A DNA stretch of 64,000 nt, taken from contig NZ_BMIA01000001.1 of assembly GCF_014641595.1 (NCBI RefSeq), positions 806,001 through 870,000 on the forward strand. Reading direction: 5' to 3'. The position numbers were made by a program, and so were the translations under genes. A model generated the notes under the pieces. That model was not told the DNA's origin. It saw nothing but the letters and a program-made list of their open reading frames with translations, and ran no database searches. This DNA comes from Dyadobacter endophyticus. GTDB lineage: Bacteria; Bacteroidota; Bacteroidia; Cytophagales; Spirosomataceae. Position 1 is the first letter of the stretch. The number at the start of each line of letters is the position of its first letter. Positions 17,562-25,765 of this stretch are shown here, piece by piece.

Positions 17562-19405
17562 GTTATGAAGATTTGATGGCCATTCGGCCGGGTGTCACAT
17601 TTAACGAACAGGGTGAGGCGCAGGTGCTCGTGTGGGCGCCAAAGGCCGAGCAAGTGCAATTGCTGTTTGGCGAGGAGACCAACATACTGGATTTGGAACA
17701 AAGGGACTATGGTTTCTGGACATTACAGACCCGGGCGCTTTGGCCCGGCGATCGCTACGGTTTCCTGCTGGATGGCAAAGGCCCCTATCCCGATCCGGCG
17801 ACTCTTTACCAGCCGGAAGGCGTACACGGGCCCTCGGAGACCTTCGATGTTCAAAAAATTGAATGGACTGACCGCAACTGGCAGAATCCTGCCATGAAGG
17901 ATTACATTATTTATGAGATTCACACGGGTACGTGTACGCCCGATGGTACCTTCGCGGCCATGGAAGAGAAGCTCGATCACCTGGTTGAATTGGGCGTCAA
18001 TGCAATCGAGATCATGCCCGTTTCGCAGTTTGCCGGCGATAGGAACTGGGGTTACGATGGCGTTTTTCCATACAGTGTTCAGGATTCTTATGGCGGGCCT
18101 GGTGCTTTGCAGCATCTGGTAAATGCATGCCATGAAAGAGGCATGGCCGTGATACTGGATATGGTATATAACCACCTGGGGCCGGAGGGCAATGTCCTGG
18201 GTGATTTTGGTCATTATTTTACCGAAAAATACCACACGCCCTGGGGAGATGCGATCAACTTTGACGATGCGTGGTCGGATGCGGTGCGGCATTACTTTGT
18301 ACAAAATGCATTGATGTGGTTCCGGCATTTTCATATCGATGGTCTGCGCCTTGATGCGGTTCATGCGATCAAAGATTTCGGCCCTGTTCACATTTTGCAG
18401 GAAATCAGGCAAAAAGTGGAAGAACTGTCGCGGAACACTGGTCGGCAGCACTACCTGATCGTCGAAATGGACTTGAATGATACACGTTTCGTCAAACCTA
18501 TCGATGCAGGCGGTTATGGAATGCATGCGCAATGGGTTGACGAATTTCACCATGCATTGCGTGTGAGCTCAGGGCAGGAGCGGAGTGGTTATTATTCTGA
18601 TTTTAAAGGCGTTGTGTCGCTTGGGAAGTCTTTTGCAGACGCTTATGTGTTCGACGGGGTTTATTCAGATCACCGGAAGCGGAAGTTTGGCATGAAAGCC
18701 GATGGTATTCCGGGGCAGCAATTCATTGTCTTTTCACAAAATCACGACCACGTCGGCAATCGCATGCTCGGCGAGCGGACGAGCCGGTTGGTGAGTTTCG
18801 AAATGCAGAAGCTCCTGGCCGGAGCCGTATTCGTCAGCCCTTTCGTACCCCTGCTTTTCATGGGGGAAGAATGGTCTGAGCCGAATCCTTTCCAGTACTT
18901 TGTGAGCCATACCGACGAAGAACTGGCCGAAGCCGTGCGAAAAGGTAGAAAGAGCGAATTTGCCGCATTTCACCTCGAAGGAGAAGCACCCGATCCCGTC
19001 GCTGTTTCGACATTCGAGAACTCAAAATTGCAATGGGACCTCATCCACAACCCACCGCACCGGACGATGTTGCAATACTACCGGAAATGGATCGCCCTGC
19101 GAAAAGAACTGCCGTTATTCCGGGAATGCGACCGCAACGGACTGTCGGCAGAGGTTTTGGAAGAAAAGGAGCTGATCTGTATCCAGCGGGTTTGGGGCCG
19201 GCAGTATTTGGTTGGTTTTCTCAACTTTTCGAAATCCCCGCACGAGGTATCTCTGCCGCCGGGGCATTTGTCATGGCATAAGCTGATCGCCTCCTCCGAT
19301 CCGATATGGGGTGGGGTGCAGGAGATGCCCCAACAGGCCGGTGCAAGTGCACTGACTGTCGCCCCGGAATCGATTACGGTATACACCAATACTATAAATT
19401 CCTGA
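17558..19405 (+). CDS. treZ: Malto-oligosyltrehalose trehalohydrolase
   Basis: A 615-residue GH13 enzyme of the TreZ family. The N-terminal CBM48-like domain (VLVWAPKAEQVQLLF) precedes a barrel with DMVYNHLGPEGN, HIDGLRLDAVHAIKD (nucleophile), YLIVEMDLND (acid/base region) and FSQNHDHVGNR. It releases trehalose from maltooligosyl-trehalose in the TreY-TreZ pathway. The upstream neighbour is glgX (4-base overlap). The downstream gene is convergent and overlaps the 3' end by 14 bases. TreY, needed to make its substrate, is not in this window. Confidence 0.93.
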   Translation: MSYEDLMAIRPGVTFNEQGEAQVLVWAPKAEQVQLLFGEETNILDLEQRDYGFWTLQTRALWPGDRYGFLLDGKGPYPDPATLYQPEGVHGPSETFDVQKIEWTDRNWQNPAMKDYIIYEIHTGTCTPDGTFAAMEEKLDHLVELGVNAIEIMPVSQFAGDRNWGYDGVFPYSVQDSYGGPGALQHLVNACHERGMAVILDMVYNHLGPEGNVLGDFGHYFTEKYHTPWGDAINFDDAWSDAVRHYFVQNALMWFRHFHIDGLRLDAVHAIKDFGPVHILQEIRQKVEELSRNTGRQHYLIVEMDLNDTRFVKPIDAGGYGMHAQWVDEFHHALRVSSGQERSGYYSDFKGVVSLGKSFADAYVFDGVYSDHRKRKFGMKADGIPGQQFIVFSQNHDHVGNRMLGERTSRLVSFEMQKLLAGAVFVSPFVPLLFMGEEWSEPNPFQYFVSHTDEELAEAVRKGRKSEFAAFHLEGEAPDPVAVSTFENSKLQWDLIHNPPHRTMLQYYRKWIALRKELPLFRECDRNGLSAEVLEEKELICIQRVWGRQYLVGFLNFSKSPHEVSLPPGHLSWHKLIASSDPIWGGVQEMPQQAGASALTVAPESITVYTNTINS

Positions 19406-19964
19406 TTTTGATCTGCATATTATGGGGCGCAGTTTCGTCGCCGCCGAAATAGGGGAGAAGCTTGTAGGCCACGCCTACACCGCCGGAGCAATGCCGCGGC
19501 ATGACGGTTTCGATACCTCGGTAAGTAAATACATACGAATTGTCGCGGATATCGATCCGGAAGCTGGTGGTTTCGTTCAATTCGGCGGTGCCTAGCTCGC
19601 GCTCCTGTCGCACGCCGTTCACATATATGTACGCGTATATGCGCAACGCGCCTTCGCGCCAGTTCCAGCCGAAGCGCGCACTGTTGTTCTGGTGTTGCGA
19701 GCTGCAATCTGAAAATCCGTACAGTTTGTTGATATCGTTCTGGTTTTCGGGTACCGAAGTTTTGTACACACAACTGCTATCAAACATCGCCTGGAAACGC
19801 ATGGACGATGAAGTGAACGGCGTATTCAGGTTATGGTCCACCTCGTGGTTGCCCGCCTTGATATTGTAGGTAATGAAATCATCGCCAAAACTGGGCGTAT
19901 TGCCAATCCATTCGCAGGAAACGGCGCCGATCAGGAGGGTGAGCGCTATCAGATATCGCTTCAT
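19392..19964 (-). CDS. Putative lipoprotein of unknown function
   Basis: A 190-residue protein starting MKRYLIALTLLIGAVSC, a lipoprotein signal peptide with Cys17 as the acylation site. Start was set at ATG 19964 because the 48 upstream in-frame residues lack family-like features. The mature part has four cysteines (CVYK, SDCSS, RHCSGG), which could pair in disulfides, and many aromatic beta-strand-like stretches ending in APHNMQIKIRNL. The pattern suggests an all-beta ligand-binding or carbohydrate-binding-like fold, but I do not recognise a family. It converges with treZ. Confidence 0.75.
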   Translation of the reverse strand: MKRYLIALTLLIGAVSCEWIGNTPSFGDDFITYNIKAGNHEVDHNLNTPFTSSSMRFQAMFDSSCVYKTSVPENQNDINKLYGFSDCSSQHQNNSARFGWNWREGALRIYAYIYVNGVRQERELGTAELNETTSFRIDIRDNSYVFTYRGIETVMPRHCSGGVGVAYKLLPYFGGDETAPHNMQIKIRNL

Positions 19965-20122
19965 TGGTTCTGTTTTTTTATGTGAATGCCCGCCGAAAGG
20001 CGAGAACCCAGCATAGGAACGCTCAATTCTCCTGAAAATTGGATGCATGCGGCTTGTCCCGGATTTTTTTACAGAGTCCTTGGAGAGCGGCCAGAGCTGG
20101 CGGTGCAAGACGGGTTAAGCAC

Positions 20123-20161
20123 AAAAAAACGAAGTCCGGATGTTCGTACATGCGGACTTCG
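20123..20161 (-). terminator. Rho-independent terminator after the 55-residue gene
   Basis: On the minus strand CGAAGTCCG and CGGACTTCG (arms 20153-20161 and 20130-20138) form a 9-bp stem, followed by seven T residues (A tract 20123-20129 on the plus strand). It lies 39 bases past the stop of the small gene at 20200-20367. Confidence 0.8.
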
Positions 20162-20199
20162 TCTCAACTTAGGAGCCATTTAATAAGGTGCTTTGAATG

Positions 20200-20367
20200 C
20201 TACCTTTGCTGTTTTCCCAGACTGTGACGTTCTTTTTGGTTGCTGGTAATATGGTTACCTTTCACCATTTCTTCTTCACGACGTCTGCTATCCAGATTGT
20301 CTTTGTTTTCAGGCCGGTTCCGGTCCTGGCCTTGCGGCATGGTTCCTGAACTTTGTGAATGTTTCAT
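20200..20367 (-). CDS. Small hydrophilic 55-residue protein
   Basis: A 55-codon gene (ATG at 20367, TAG at 20200) too short for most ORF cut-offs. The product is very hydrophilic and basic/acidic (NRPENKDNLDSRRREEEMVK, then NQKERHSLGKQQR), with no cysteine, signal or membrane segment, so it is probably a disordered cytoplasmic protein. Reality is supported by a strong terminator right after it, a TAnnTTTG box upstream and an isolated transcription unit. Function unknown. Confidence 0.6.
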   Translation of the reverse strand: MKHSQSSGTMPQGQDRNRPENKDNLDSRRREEEMVKGNHITSNQKERHSLGKQQR

Positions 20368-20409
20368 GACAATTTTCTAAATGGTTATGTATTATATTAT
20401 CTAAATATT

Positions 20410-20443
20410 ATGCCAAAGTAACTGAGAAGTAATGCCAAAGTTA
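20410..20443 (-). promoter_or_regulatory. Direct repeats and -7 box upstream of the 55-residue gene
   Basis: ATGCCAAAGT occurs twice, at 20410-20419 and 20432-20441, 22 bases apart (about two helical turns). The second copy overlaps CAAAGTTA at 20436-20443, which on the minus strand reads TAACTTTG, a match to the Bacteroidota -7 box. No clear -33 box is seen. The repeat could be an activator or repressor site. Confidence 0.35.
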
Positions 20444-20467
20444 TCGTTCTCTCCCGTCAAGTAAGCT

Positions 20468-21631
20468 TTAGATCCTTCTCGTGCCTTCGTAAAGTTCATA
20501 TTCCAGCAGCCTGCAATCGATTCTTCCCGAATAAAACTCGATTCTGCGCTTTGCTTTGAGGCCTATTTTTTTGGCCAGGTCCAGGTTTCCGGTGAAGACA
20601 TATCCGAAATATCCTCCACACTTCTGTTTCATAAAATCACCAATCCGTCCATATGTTTCTTCAAGTTGGCTGATTTCCCCGAGCCGTTCGCCATACTCCG
20701 GATTTACGAAGAAGACACCCTTGTTGTCGACCGGTATTTCTGTGTCCGCAAAATCGCAGAGGCTAAACTCGATCATGTCGGCCACACCTGCCGCGATGGC
20801 GTTCTTTTTAGCATTGGTAATGGCATTCTGGTCGTAGTCGGTAGCGATAATCCTCGCTTTTGGCGCCTCGATGATCTGTGCCTCGAGCTGCTCCTGCGCC
20901 CCGAAATACACTTCCTCGTCGTACCCCAGCAAATGCATGAACGAATAGTTATCCCTGAAAAGCCCTGGGCGGCTGTTAGTGGCGATCAATGCGGCCTCGA
21001 TTGCAAGCGTGCCTGAGCCACACATCGGATTGACAAATGCCGAGTGGCGGTTCCACTGGCTGGCAAGGATCGTCGCCGAGGCAAGCGATTCAAGCATGGG
21101 AGCCTGGCCGGGAATCTTACGGTAACCGTGGCGGGCCACTGTTTCGCCAGAGGTGTCGATGAAGATCTCTGCCCGGTCGTCCTTCCAGAATAAATGCACT
21201 ACCGCGCCTTTCAGCTCCGAACCGGTCGATGGCCTCGCGCCCTTTTTATCACGCAACCTGTCCACAATGGCATCTTTCACGCGCAGGTTCGCGAACATGG
21301 TATTGTTGACCGTCGCCGTCATTACATTGCTGGTGACCGAGAAGTACGCATCGTCGGCAAGAATATTCTCCCATTGCATTTTCAACAAAAACCTGTAAAC
21401 ATCATCGGGATGCTGTGCACTGAATGTGCCGAGACTGTAAAGTACCTGACTGGCGCAATACAGGTTCAAATTCAATTTAATGCAGTCATTCACCGTGCCG
21501 TTCAGCCGCACACCCGTCGCAAAAGTTTCTTCAACCTGGTAACCAAGCTCTGTCACTTCCTTTTCAAGAAATGGCACTAGACGTTTGTAGCAGGTAATAG
21601 TAATAGGGGCGGTTGTTTTGAATAGGGACAT
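20468..21631 (-). CDS. THUMP-domain class I RNA methyltransferase (RlmL/YpsC-like)
   Basis: A 387-residue enzyme with an N-terminal ferredoxin-like/THUMP region (about 1-160) and a C-terminal Rossmann methyltransferase. Visible motifs are VNPMCGSGTLAIEAAL (SAM loop), IIATDYDQNAI and FFVNPEYGERLGE, equivalent to the NPPYGERL catalytic motif of N2-guanine 23S rRNA methyltransferases; the second Pro is Glu here. It should methylate a guanine in 23S rRNA (the family acts around G2445). It forms a single-gene unit on the minus strand. Confidence 0.88.
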   Translation of the reverse strand: MSLFKTTAPITITCYKRLVPFLEKEVTELGYQVEETFATGVRLNGTVNDCIKLNLNLYCASQVLYSLGTFSAQHPDDVYRFLLKMQWENILADDAYFSVTSNVMTATVNNTMFANLRVKDAIVDRLRDKKGARPSTGSELKGAVVHLFWKDDRAEIFIDTSGETVARHGYRKIPGQAPMLESLASATILASQWNRHSAFVNPMCGSGTLAIEAALIATNSRPGLFRDNYSFMHLLGYDEEVYFGAQEQLEAQIIEAPKARIIATDYDQNAITNAKKNAIAAGVADMIEFSLCDFADTEIPVDNKGVFFVNPEYGERLGEISQLEETYGRIGDFMKQKCGGYFGYVFTGNLDLAKKIGLKAKRRIEFYSGRIDCRLLEYELYEGTRRI

Positions 21632-21635
21632 TGTC

Positions 21636-21740
21636 TGGCTTTCGGCTTTCGGCTTTTGGCCGTAGGCTCTTTTATTAAATAGTACAGAATAACAGTTCGA
21701 TAGCCGCCAGCCGATGGCCGCCAGCCGAAAGCTGCAAAGC
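21636..21740. repeat. Imperfect intergenic inverted repeat of GGCTTTCGGC-like units
   Basis: The left part (21636-21667) carries GGCTTTCGGCTTTCGGC-like tandem units; the right part (21699-21737) carries GCCGCCAGCCGATGGCCGCCAGCCGAAAGC. The outer segments GGCTTTCGGC and GCCGAAAGC are complementary, so the 100-base spacer can fold into an imperfect stem. It lies between two co-directional minus-strand genes and looks like a short dispersed intergenic repeat. Confidence 0.45.
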
Positions 21741-21761
21741 TACCATATTGCAACACGCCAA

Positions 21762-22670
21762 TCAGTACTCTTCATTGATTAATTCATGATTGAGCCTCGC
21801 TCCGGCGATGGTGCCAGCGGCCATGGCACCGGTTAACCCCCTGAATGCGCCGCTGTTATCACCCGCCGCGTAGATGCCGACGACCGTTGTTTTTTGGGCG
21901 TCATCGACTTTGATAAAACCCTGCGGATTGAGCTCACAACCCAATGCTTCGGGCAGTAGCGAATGCTGCACGAACGCCGGGCGGTGGTAGAGCGCCGTAA
22001 TGTCACGGGTGATGCCGTTAGCCAGGTGGAGCGTTTTGAGGTAGCCGTTTTCATGTTCGAGCGAGGCAATGGGCTCTTCTACGATTTCCGCGCCGAATGC
22101 GAGCATTTTTGACCGCGCCGCCTCGTCGAATGTCGCAGGGCCGTTGGTATAGAGGGTAAGGTCGGCCGTCCAGTTGCGGATCATTTTCAAGTATTCCAAT
22201 GCCATATCGCCATTCATGAGCACGCCTGTGCGGGCGTCGCTGTATTCGTAGCCGTGGCAGTAGGGGCAGTGGATGGCGCTGATGCCCCAGCTTTCGGCAA
22301 AGCCGGATATATCGGGCATAATGTCGCGGATACCAGTGCTGAAAATCAGCTTTTTAGCTTGCAATATCTGTCCATCACCGGTGGCGACGGTAAACGCGCC
22401 ATCGCTTCCCGATATGTGCTTGGCGAGTCCCTCACGCATATGCACGGTTGGGTAGGCGAGCACCTGCTTGCGCGCGAGGGCGGAGATTTCAGCGGGCGTC
22501 TTGCCGTCGTGTGTGATCAGGTTGTGCGAATGGGGCGTCTGGCGGTTGCAGGGCTGGCCGCTGTCGATAACGACGACATGCCGGCGGGCGCGGCCCAATG
22601 TCATGGCAGCCGATAGCCCGGCATAGCTTCCGCCGATAATAGCGACATCGAAGGTTTGTTGATCAGTCAT
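21762..22670 (-). CDS. TrxR-fold flavoprotein with CxxCHGYE motif (GliT/HlmI-like disulfide oxidoreductase)
   Basis: A 302-residue FAD enzyme; I placed the start at ATG 22670 just before VAIIGGSYAGLSAA, the FAD-binding loop. The redox centre is CPYCHGYEY (Cys135/Cys138), matching the CxxCHGYE signature of dithiol oxidases of the GliT/HlmI type rather than CATC of bacterial thioredoxin reductase. The usual NADPH-binding GGGxSA motif is degenerate (LMNGDMALEY, 151-160), so oxygen rather than NADPH may be the co-substrate. The C-terminal FAD motif GIYAAGDNSGAFRGL is intact. It lies 49 bases after a tetR gene, with a palindrome between them. Confidence 0.8.
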   Translation of the reverse strand: MTDQQTFDVAIIGGSYAGLSAAMTLGRARRHVVVIDSGQPCNRQTPHSHNLITHDGKTPAEISALARKQVLAYPTVHMREGLAKHISGSDGAFTVATGDGQILQAKKLIFSTGIRDIMPDISGFAESWGISAIHCPYCHGYEYSDARTGVLMNGDMALEYLKMIRNWTADLTLYTNGPATFDEAARSKMLAFGAEIVEEPIASLEHENGYLKTLHLANGITRDITALYHRPAFVQHSLLPEALGCELNPQGFIKVDDAQKTTVVGIYAAGDNSGAFRGLTGAMAAGTIAGARLNHELINEEY

Positions 22671-22686
22671 AGTTGAAATACGTATT

Positions 22687-22704
22687 TGTCTCAAAAATGA
22701 GACA
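22687..22704. promoter_or_regulatory. Palindromic operator candidate before the flavoprotein gene
   Basis: TGTCTCA-AAAA-TGAGACA is a perfect 18-base palindrome between the tetR stop and the flavoprotein start, 16 bases upstream of the ATG. A near-identical site lies upstream of tetR (23296-23313), which suggests both are operators of this TetR regulator. Confidence 0.7.
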
Positions 22705-22719
22705 TGATTGGGCAATTTT

Positions 22720-23274
22720 TTAAATACCAATTCCCTTACTGAATGAAAACCACGCAAGCTGCCGGGCCTCCGCACGATCGAGCGCCCCATTTTGCTGTGA
22801 GTTAATGAACACCACAACTACACTCTGGAAGAAGTTATGGATCCAGTCGACCGTCATTCCTTGGTTGATAACGCCTTTTGTCAGAAGCACTTGCAGATTA
22901 CCTTTCCAGAGCTCGAAGGTGTGATCATATTCAGAGCATTCTTCGTTGGCTACCTGGTGTTTATGGTCGTGCAGCGTGTGTAGTTTATGCAAAAAGGTGT
23001 TTTTCGAACCGCAATCGAGTCCGGCATAAAACATCGTTTCCAGCCTCTCCCTTGGATTTGCCGAGGCATAGTAAGCATCCGACATTGCAATCGCGCAAGC
23101 CTTCCGGATCTCTTTCTGACATTTGTCCATCAGCTCCTTACGGTCTTTGAAATACCTATGCAAAGTCCGCCGCGTCACCTGCGCCCGATCCGCCACTTTT
23201 TCCAGCGGGGCAGATAAATCCTCGTTGAAAATCAGGATCGCGGCTTCGATAATGCTTTGCTCGGTATCTTTCAT
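22720..23274 (-). CDS. TetR family transcriptional regulator
   Basis: A 184-residue TetR/AcrR regulator. The N-terminal HTH includes LEKVADRAQVTRRTLHRYFK and DRKELMDKCQ; the remaining ~130 residues are the helical ligand/dimer domain. It is transcribed in the same direction as, and just ahead of, the GliT-like flavoprotein. Two matching palindromes, one 21 bases upstream of its own ATG and one ahead of the flavoprotein gene, suggest it represses both. The inducer may be an antibiotic or an oxidising or thiol compound, which is inference from the flavoprotein. Confidence 0.88.
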   Translation of the reverse strand: MKDTEQSIIEAAILIFNEDLSAPLEKVADRAQVTRRTLHRYFKDRKELMDKCQKEIRKACAIAMSDAYYASANPRERLETMFYAGLDCGSKNTFLHKLHTLHDHKHQVANEECSEYDHTFELWKGNLQVLLTKGVINQGMTVDWIHNFFQSVVVVFINSQQNGALDRAEARQLAWFSFSKGIGI

Positions 23275-23295
23275 GATGTTGCAAAGGTAGTGTAG

Positions 23296-23313
23296 TGTCT
23301 CAGATTTGTGACA
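23296..23313. promoter_or_regulatory. Second palindromic operator candidate, upstream of tetR
   Basis: TGTCTCA-GATT-TGTGACA matches the perfect palindrome at 22687-22704 except for the spacer and one arm base. It lies 21 bases upstream of the tetR ATG, as expected for autoregulation. Confidence 0.65.
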
Positions 23314-23393
23314 TAATTAGTCAGTTATTTTTATTTGAAACTAAAAAAACGCCCCTTGCGAGGCGCCTTTCATTCAAAATCAACAACATACCA

Positions 23394-25715
23394 TCAAATG
23401 CCGTTCAGCTCCGCTTCGGTAAATGACTTCTCGCGGCCGGTGAGCTTGGTGCGGACTTTGGTTACTTCTTCGGTGGTAACCTTGTCGGCATTGTTGCGCC
23501 AGGAGCGGCGGATGAAGCTTAATAGCTGGGCGATGTCTTCGTTGGGCATGTCCTTGTCGTAGCCGATGCCGGGCATGTCGCCGCTTACTTCGGGGGTCTG
23601 GTACACGTGGCCATTTACCTTCACCGGGCCAGTGAGGCCGAAAAGGACAATGGAAATGAGTTTATCCTTGCTACCCGTTACCCATTCCGACTGGTTCAAT
23701 GGCGGTGCGAGCGATTTCACGCCACCGCCGTCGGCACCATGGCAGGTTTGGCATACGGAAGTGAATAGTGCTTCGCCTTTGGGAAACTCTTTTTTCAGCA
23801 TTTCAGGGTTGCGGTTGCCCTGAGCGCTGCGGATAGCGGTTACCACACGGGTAAGCTGCTTGTTGATCACCGCATTCTGGTCGGATACCGAGGCCGAAAT
23901 AGCGCCATGGAAGAGCTCTTCCTGATCCTGTAAGTTGCTGATCACCGCATCGGAGACGTAGCGGTTGTTGGGGTATTTGATCGCCAGCTTGTTCAGCAGC
24001 CCGCGGGATGCATTCTGGTCAAATTTTTCGATGCTCTTGCACAGCAGTGCAACGTAAGGCGCTGCGAGCGTATCTCCCGAATCGACGATGCCGTCAAATG
24101 CAGTTGCAAACTGCTGGTAAGTGCCAGGCGTGATCACCGCCGCAGACGCGTAAAGTCCCTGCGCACGGAAAGTCCAGGCCGATTGCCGGATCCAGCTTAA
24201 TGCCTCTTCGGGTTTTAGGGAATTCAGGCCTTCAAGGGTCCACAACGCGTGGATCGCCAGCAATGGATTGGCTGTTTGTTTTACAGCTTCTCTAAGGGCT
24301 GGTACAGTTTGGTTGTATTTTCCGTCGATCAGTTTTTGTTGCGCCCGGTCGCGTACCCAGCCGTTGGGGTGGCCTAGCAGTTTCACCAATTCCTGCGGGC
24401 CGTCCGGAATAGTTACCGGTTTGGATTGTGAACCCTTTGGAACGATCTTGTAAATGCGGCCTGCCGAAAGGGGCTGGGTAAGGTCGCGTTTGCCGATCTG
24501 GTCTTTCAGATAGGGTGTCAGATAAGTTTTGTGCTGGATAATGCCGCGGTACATGTCGAGCACGATCATACTGCCGTCGGGGGCGTTGTAGAGGCTTACC
24601 GGGCGGAAACGCTCGTCGGTGCTGGCCAGAAACTCTTTACCCTTATAAGCAATATCGCCTTTTACAACGTAGCCTTTTTCATTCAGGAAGTTGCGTTTGA
24701 TCAGGTTCGCCGAAGGCTCCGGTACGAATGCATTGAAATCGTAATTTTTGCCAAACAAATCACCACGATAAACGACAGGGCCGGCAGCGGCGGTAAATTC
24801 GTTGAGGCGCAGGCTGTCGTCGAGAACATTCTTCATATAACCACGGTTGACGCCCGGCGTAGGGTGCAGCGGGTATACCTTGTTGTTCGCCACCGACTTT
24901 TCGTTGTAGCCGGCCACACCTCTCTGGTTCTTGTTCCATGCTCCCAGACCGGCCGGGAAATAGTCGCCTAGCAGGTTTTGGGAATTGTTGTTGTAATAAA
25001 GGCGGCCATAATTGTCCTGGCAAATCCCCCATTGTCCGCGGAAATGGGTATGCTCGATCACCCACTTACCACCCACACGGCGGTAACGCTTGTCGGATTT
25101 GGCATTGTATATCCAGTTATCCATCGCGCGGAGTAAGCCGTTGGGCTGGTGCTCCACGTTGCCGCCCTCGGTGTATTTAGGATCGACGAGCGTCTTTTTA
25201 AAGACCTGATCATTTTTCAGTTCATAAAACCAAAGGTTGGTTGGCTCAGCTACCAGGATACCGTTATCGATCAGACAGATTGCGCGCGGAAGCACGAGTG
25301 AGTCAATGACGACTTTACGGTCGTCGTAAACACCGTCCTTATTTTTATCGTCGAGGATCACAATGTTACCATTGCGGATATCCTCACCGGTACCGATCGT
25401 GTCGGGCATATAACCTACCATTTCCACGACCCACATTCTGGCCTTGTCGTCGAACTGCATGGCCACCGGTGCGCTCACCAGCGGCTCGGCGGCAATTAGT
25501 TTTACTTCAAAACCATCCTCGATAACCATTTTGCCAATGGTTTCAGACGCCGGTATAAATGGCGATTTGCCGGTTGTTCGGACGGGCTTCTCTTCTTTGG
25601 CCACGCTTGTAGCGGCAGAGGATGCAGTTTGCTGGCTGGTTTGTTTATTGGTTTTACAATACACCAATAAGGACGAAACCGCCAGAATAAAAAGGGGATA
25701 ACGGTACTTCTTCAT
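23394..25715 (-). CDS. PVC-type heme-binding dehydrogenase (sugar-dehydrogenase-like) with C-terminal cytochrome c
   Basis: A 773-residue exported protein; start set at ATG 25715 (MKKYRYPLFILAVSSLLVYC), a signal peptide with a weak lipobox. The N-terminal part resembles the membrane-bound dehydrogenase / PQQ-like beta-propeller family (EDGFEVKLIAAEPLVSAPVA, FDDKARMWVVEM, DGSMIVLDMYRGIIQHKTY). A middle HEAT-like helical region is followed by a C-terminal cytochrome c domain with CQTCHG and the distal segment DMPGIGYDKDMPNEDIAQLL. It probably oxidises a sugar or related alcohol in the periplasm and passes electrons to its heme. It lies 50 bases after an MFS carrier gene on the same strand, suggesting import of a related compound. 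Confidence 0.8.
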   Translation of the reverse strand: MKKYRYPLFILAVSSLLVYCKTNKQTSQQTASSAATSVAKEEKPVRTTGKSPFIPASETIGKMVIEDGFEVKLIAAEPLVSAPVAMQFDDKARMWVVEMVGYMPDTIGTGEDIRNGNIVILDDKNKDGVYDDRKVVIDSLVLPRAICLIDNGILVAEPTNLWFYELKNDQVFKKTLVDPKYTEGGNVEHQPNGLLRAMDNWIYNAKSDKRYRRVGGKWVIEHTHFRGQWGICQDNYGRLYYNNNSQNLLGDYFPAGLGAWNKNQRGVAGYNEKSVANNKVYPLHPTPGVNRGYMKNVLDDSLRLNEFTAAAGPVVYRGDLFGKNYDFNAFVPEPSANLIKRNFLNEKGYVVKGDIAYKGKEFLASTDERFRPVSLYNAPDGSMIVLDMYRGIIQHKTYLTPYLKDQIGKRDLTQPLSAGRIYKIVPKGSQSKPVTIPDGPQELVKLLGHPNGWVRDRAQQKLIDGKYNQTVPALREAVKQTANPLLAIHALWTLEGLNSLKPEEALSWIRQSAWTFRAQGLYASAAVITPGTYQQFATAFDGIVDSGDTLAAPYVALLCKSIEKFDQNASRGLLNKLAIKYPNNRYVSDAVISNLQDQEELFHGAISASVSDQNAVINKQLTRVVTAIRSAQGNRNPEMLKKEFPKGEALFTSVCQTCHGADGGGVKSLAPPLNQSEWVTGSKDKLISIVLFGLTGPVKVNGHVYQTPEVSGDMPGIGYDKDMPNEDIAQLLSFIRRSWRNNADKVTTEEVTKVRTKLTGREKSFTEAELNGI

Positions 25716-25765
25716 CAGAATGCTATGCTGGCAATAGTTAACGGCTTTTGTAATTTTTTGGTAGA

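Noticed and set aside
17723..18553. 276-codon minus-strand frame opposite treZ
   Set aside because: It is antisense to a clear GH13 enzyme and has no recognisable motif; open antisense frames are common with this codon bias.
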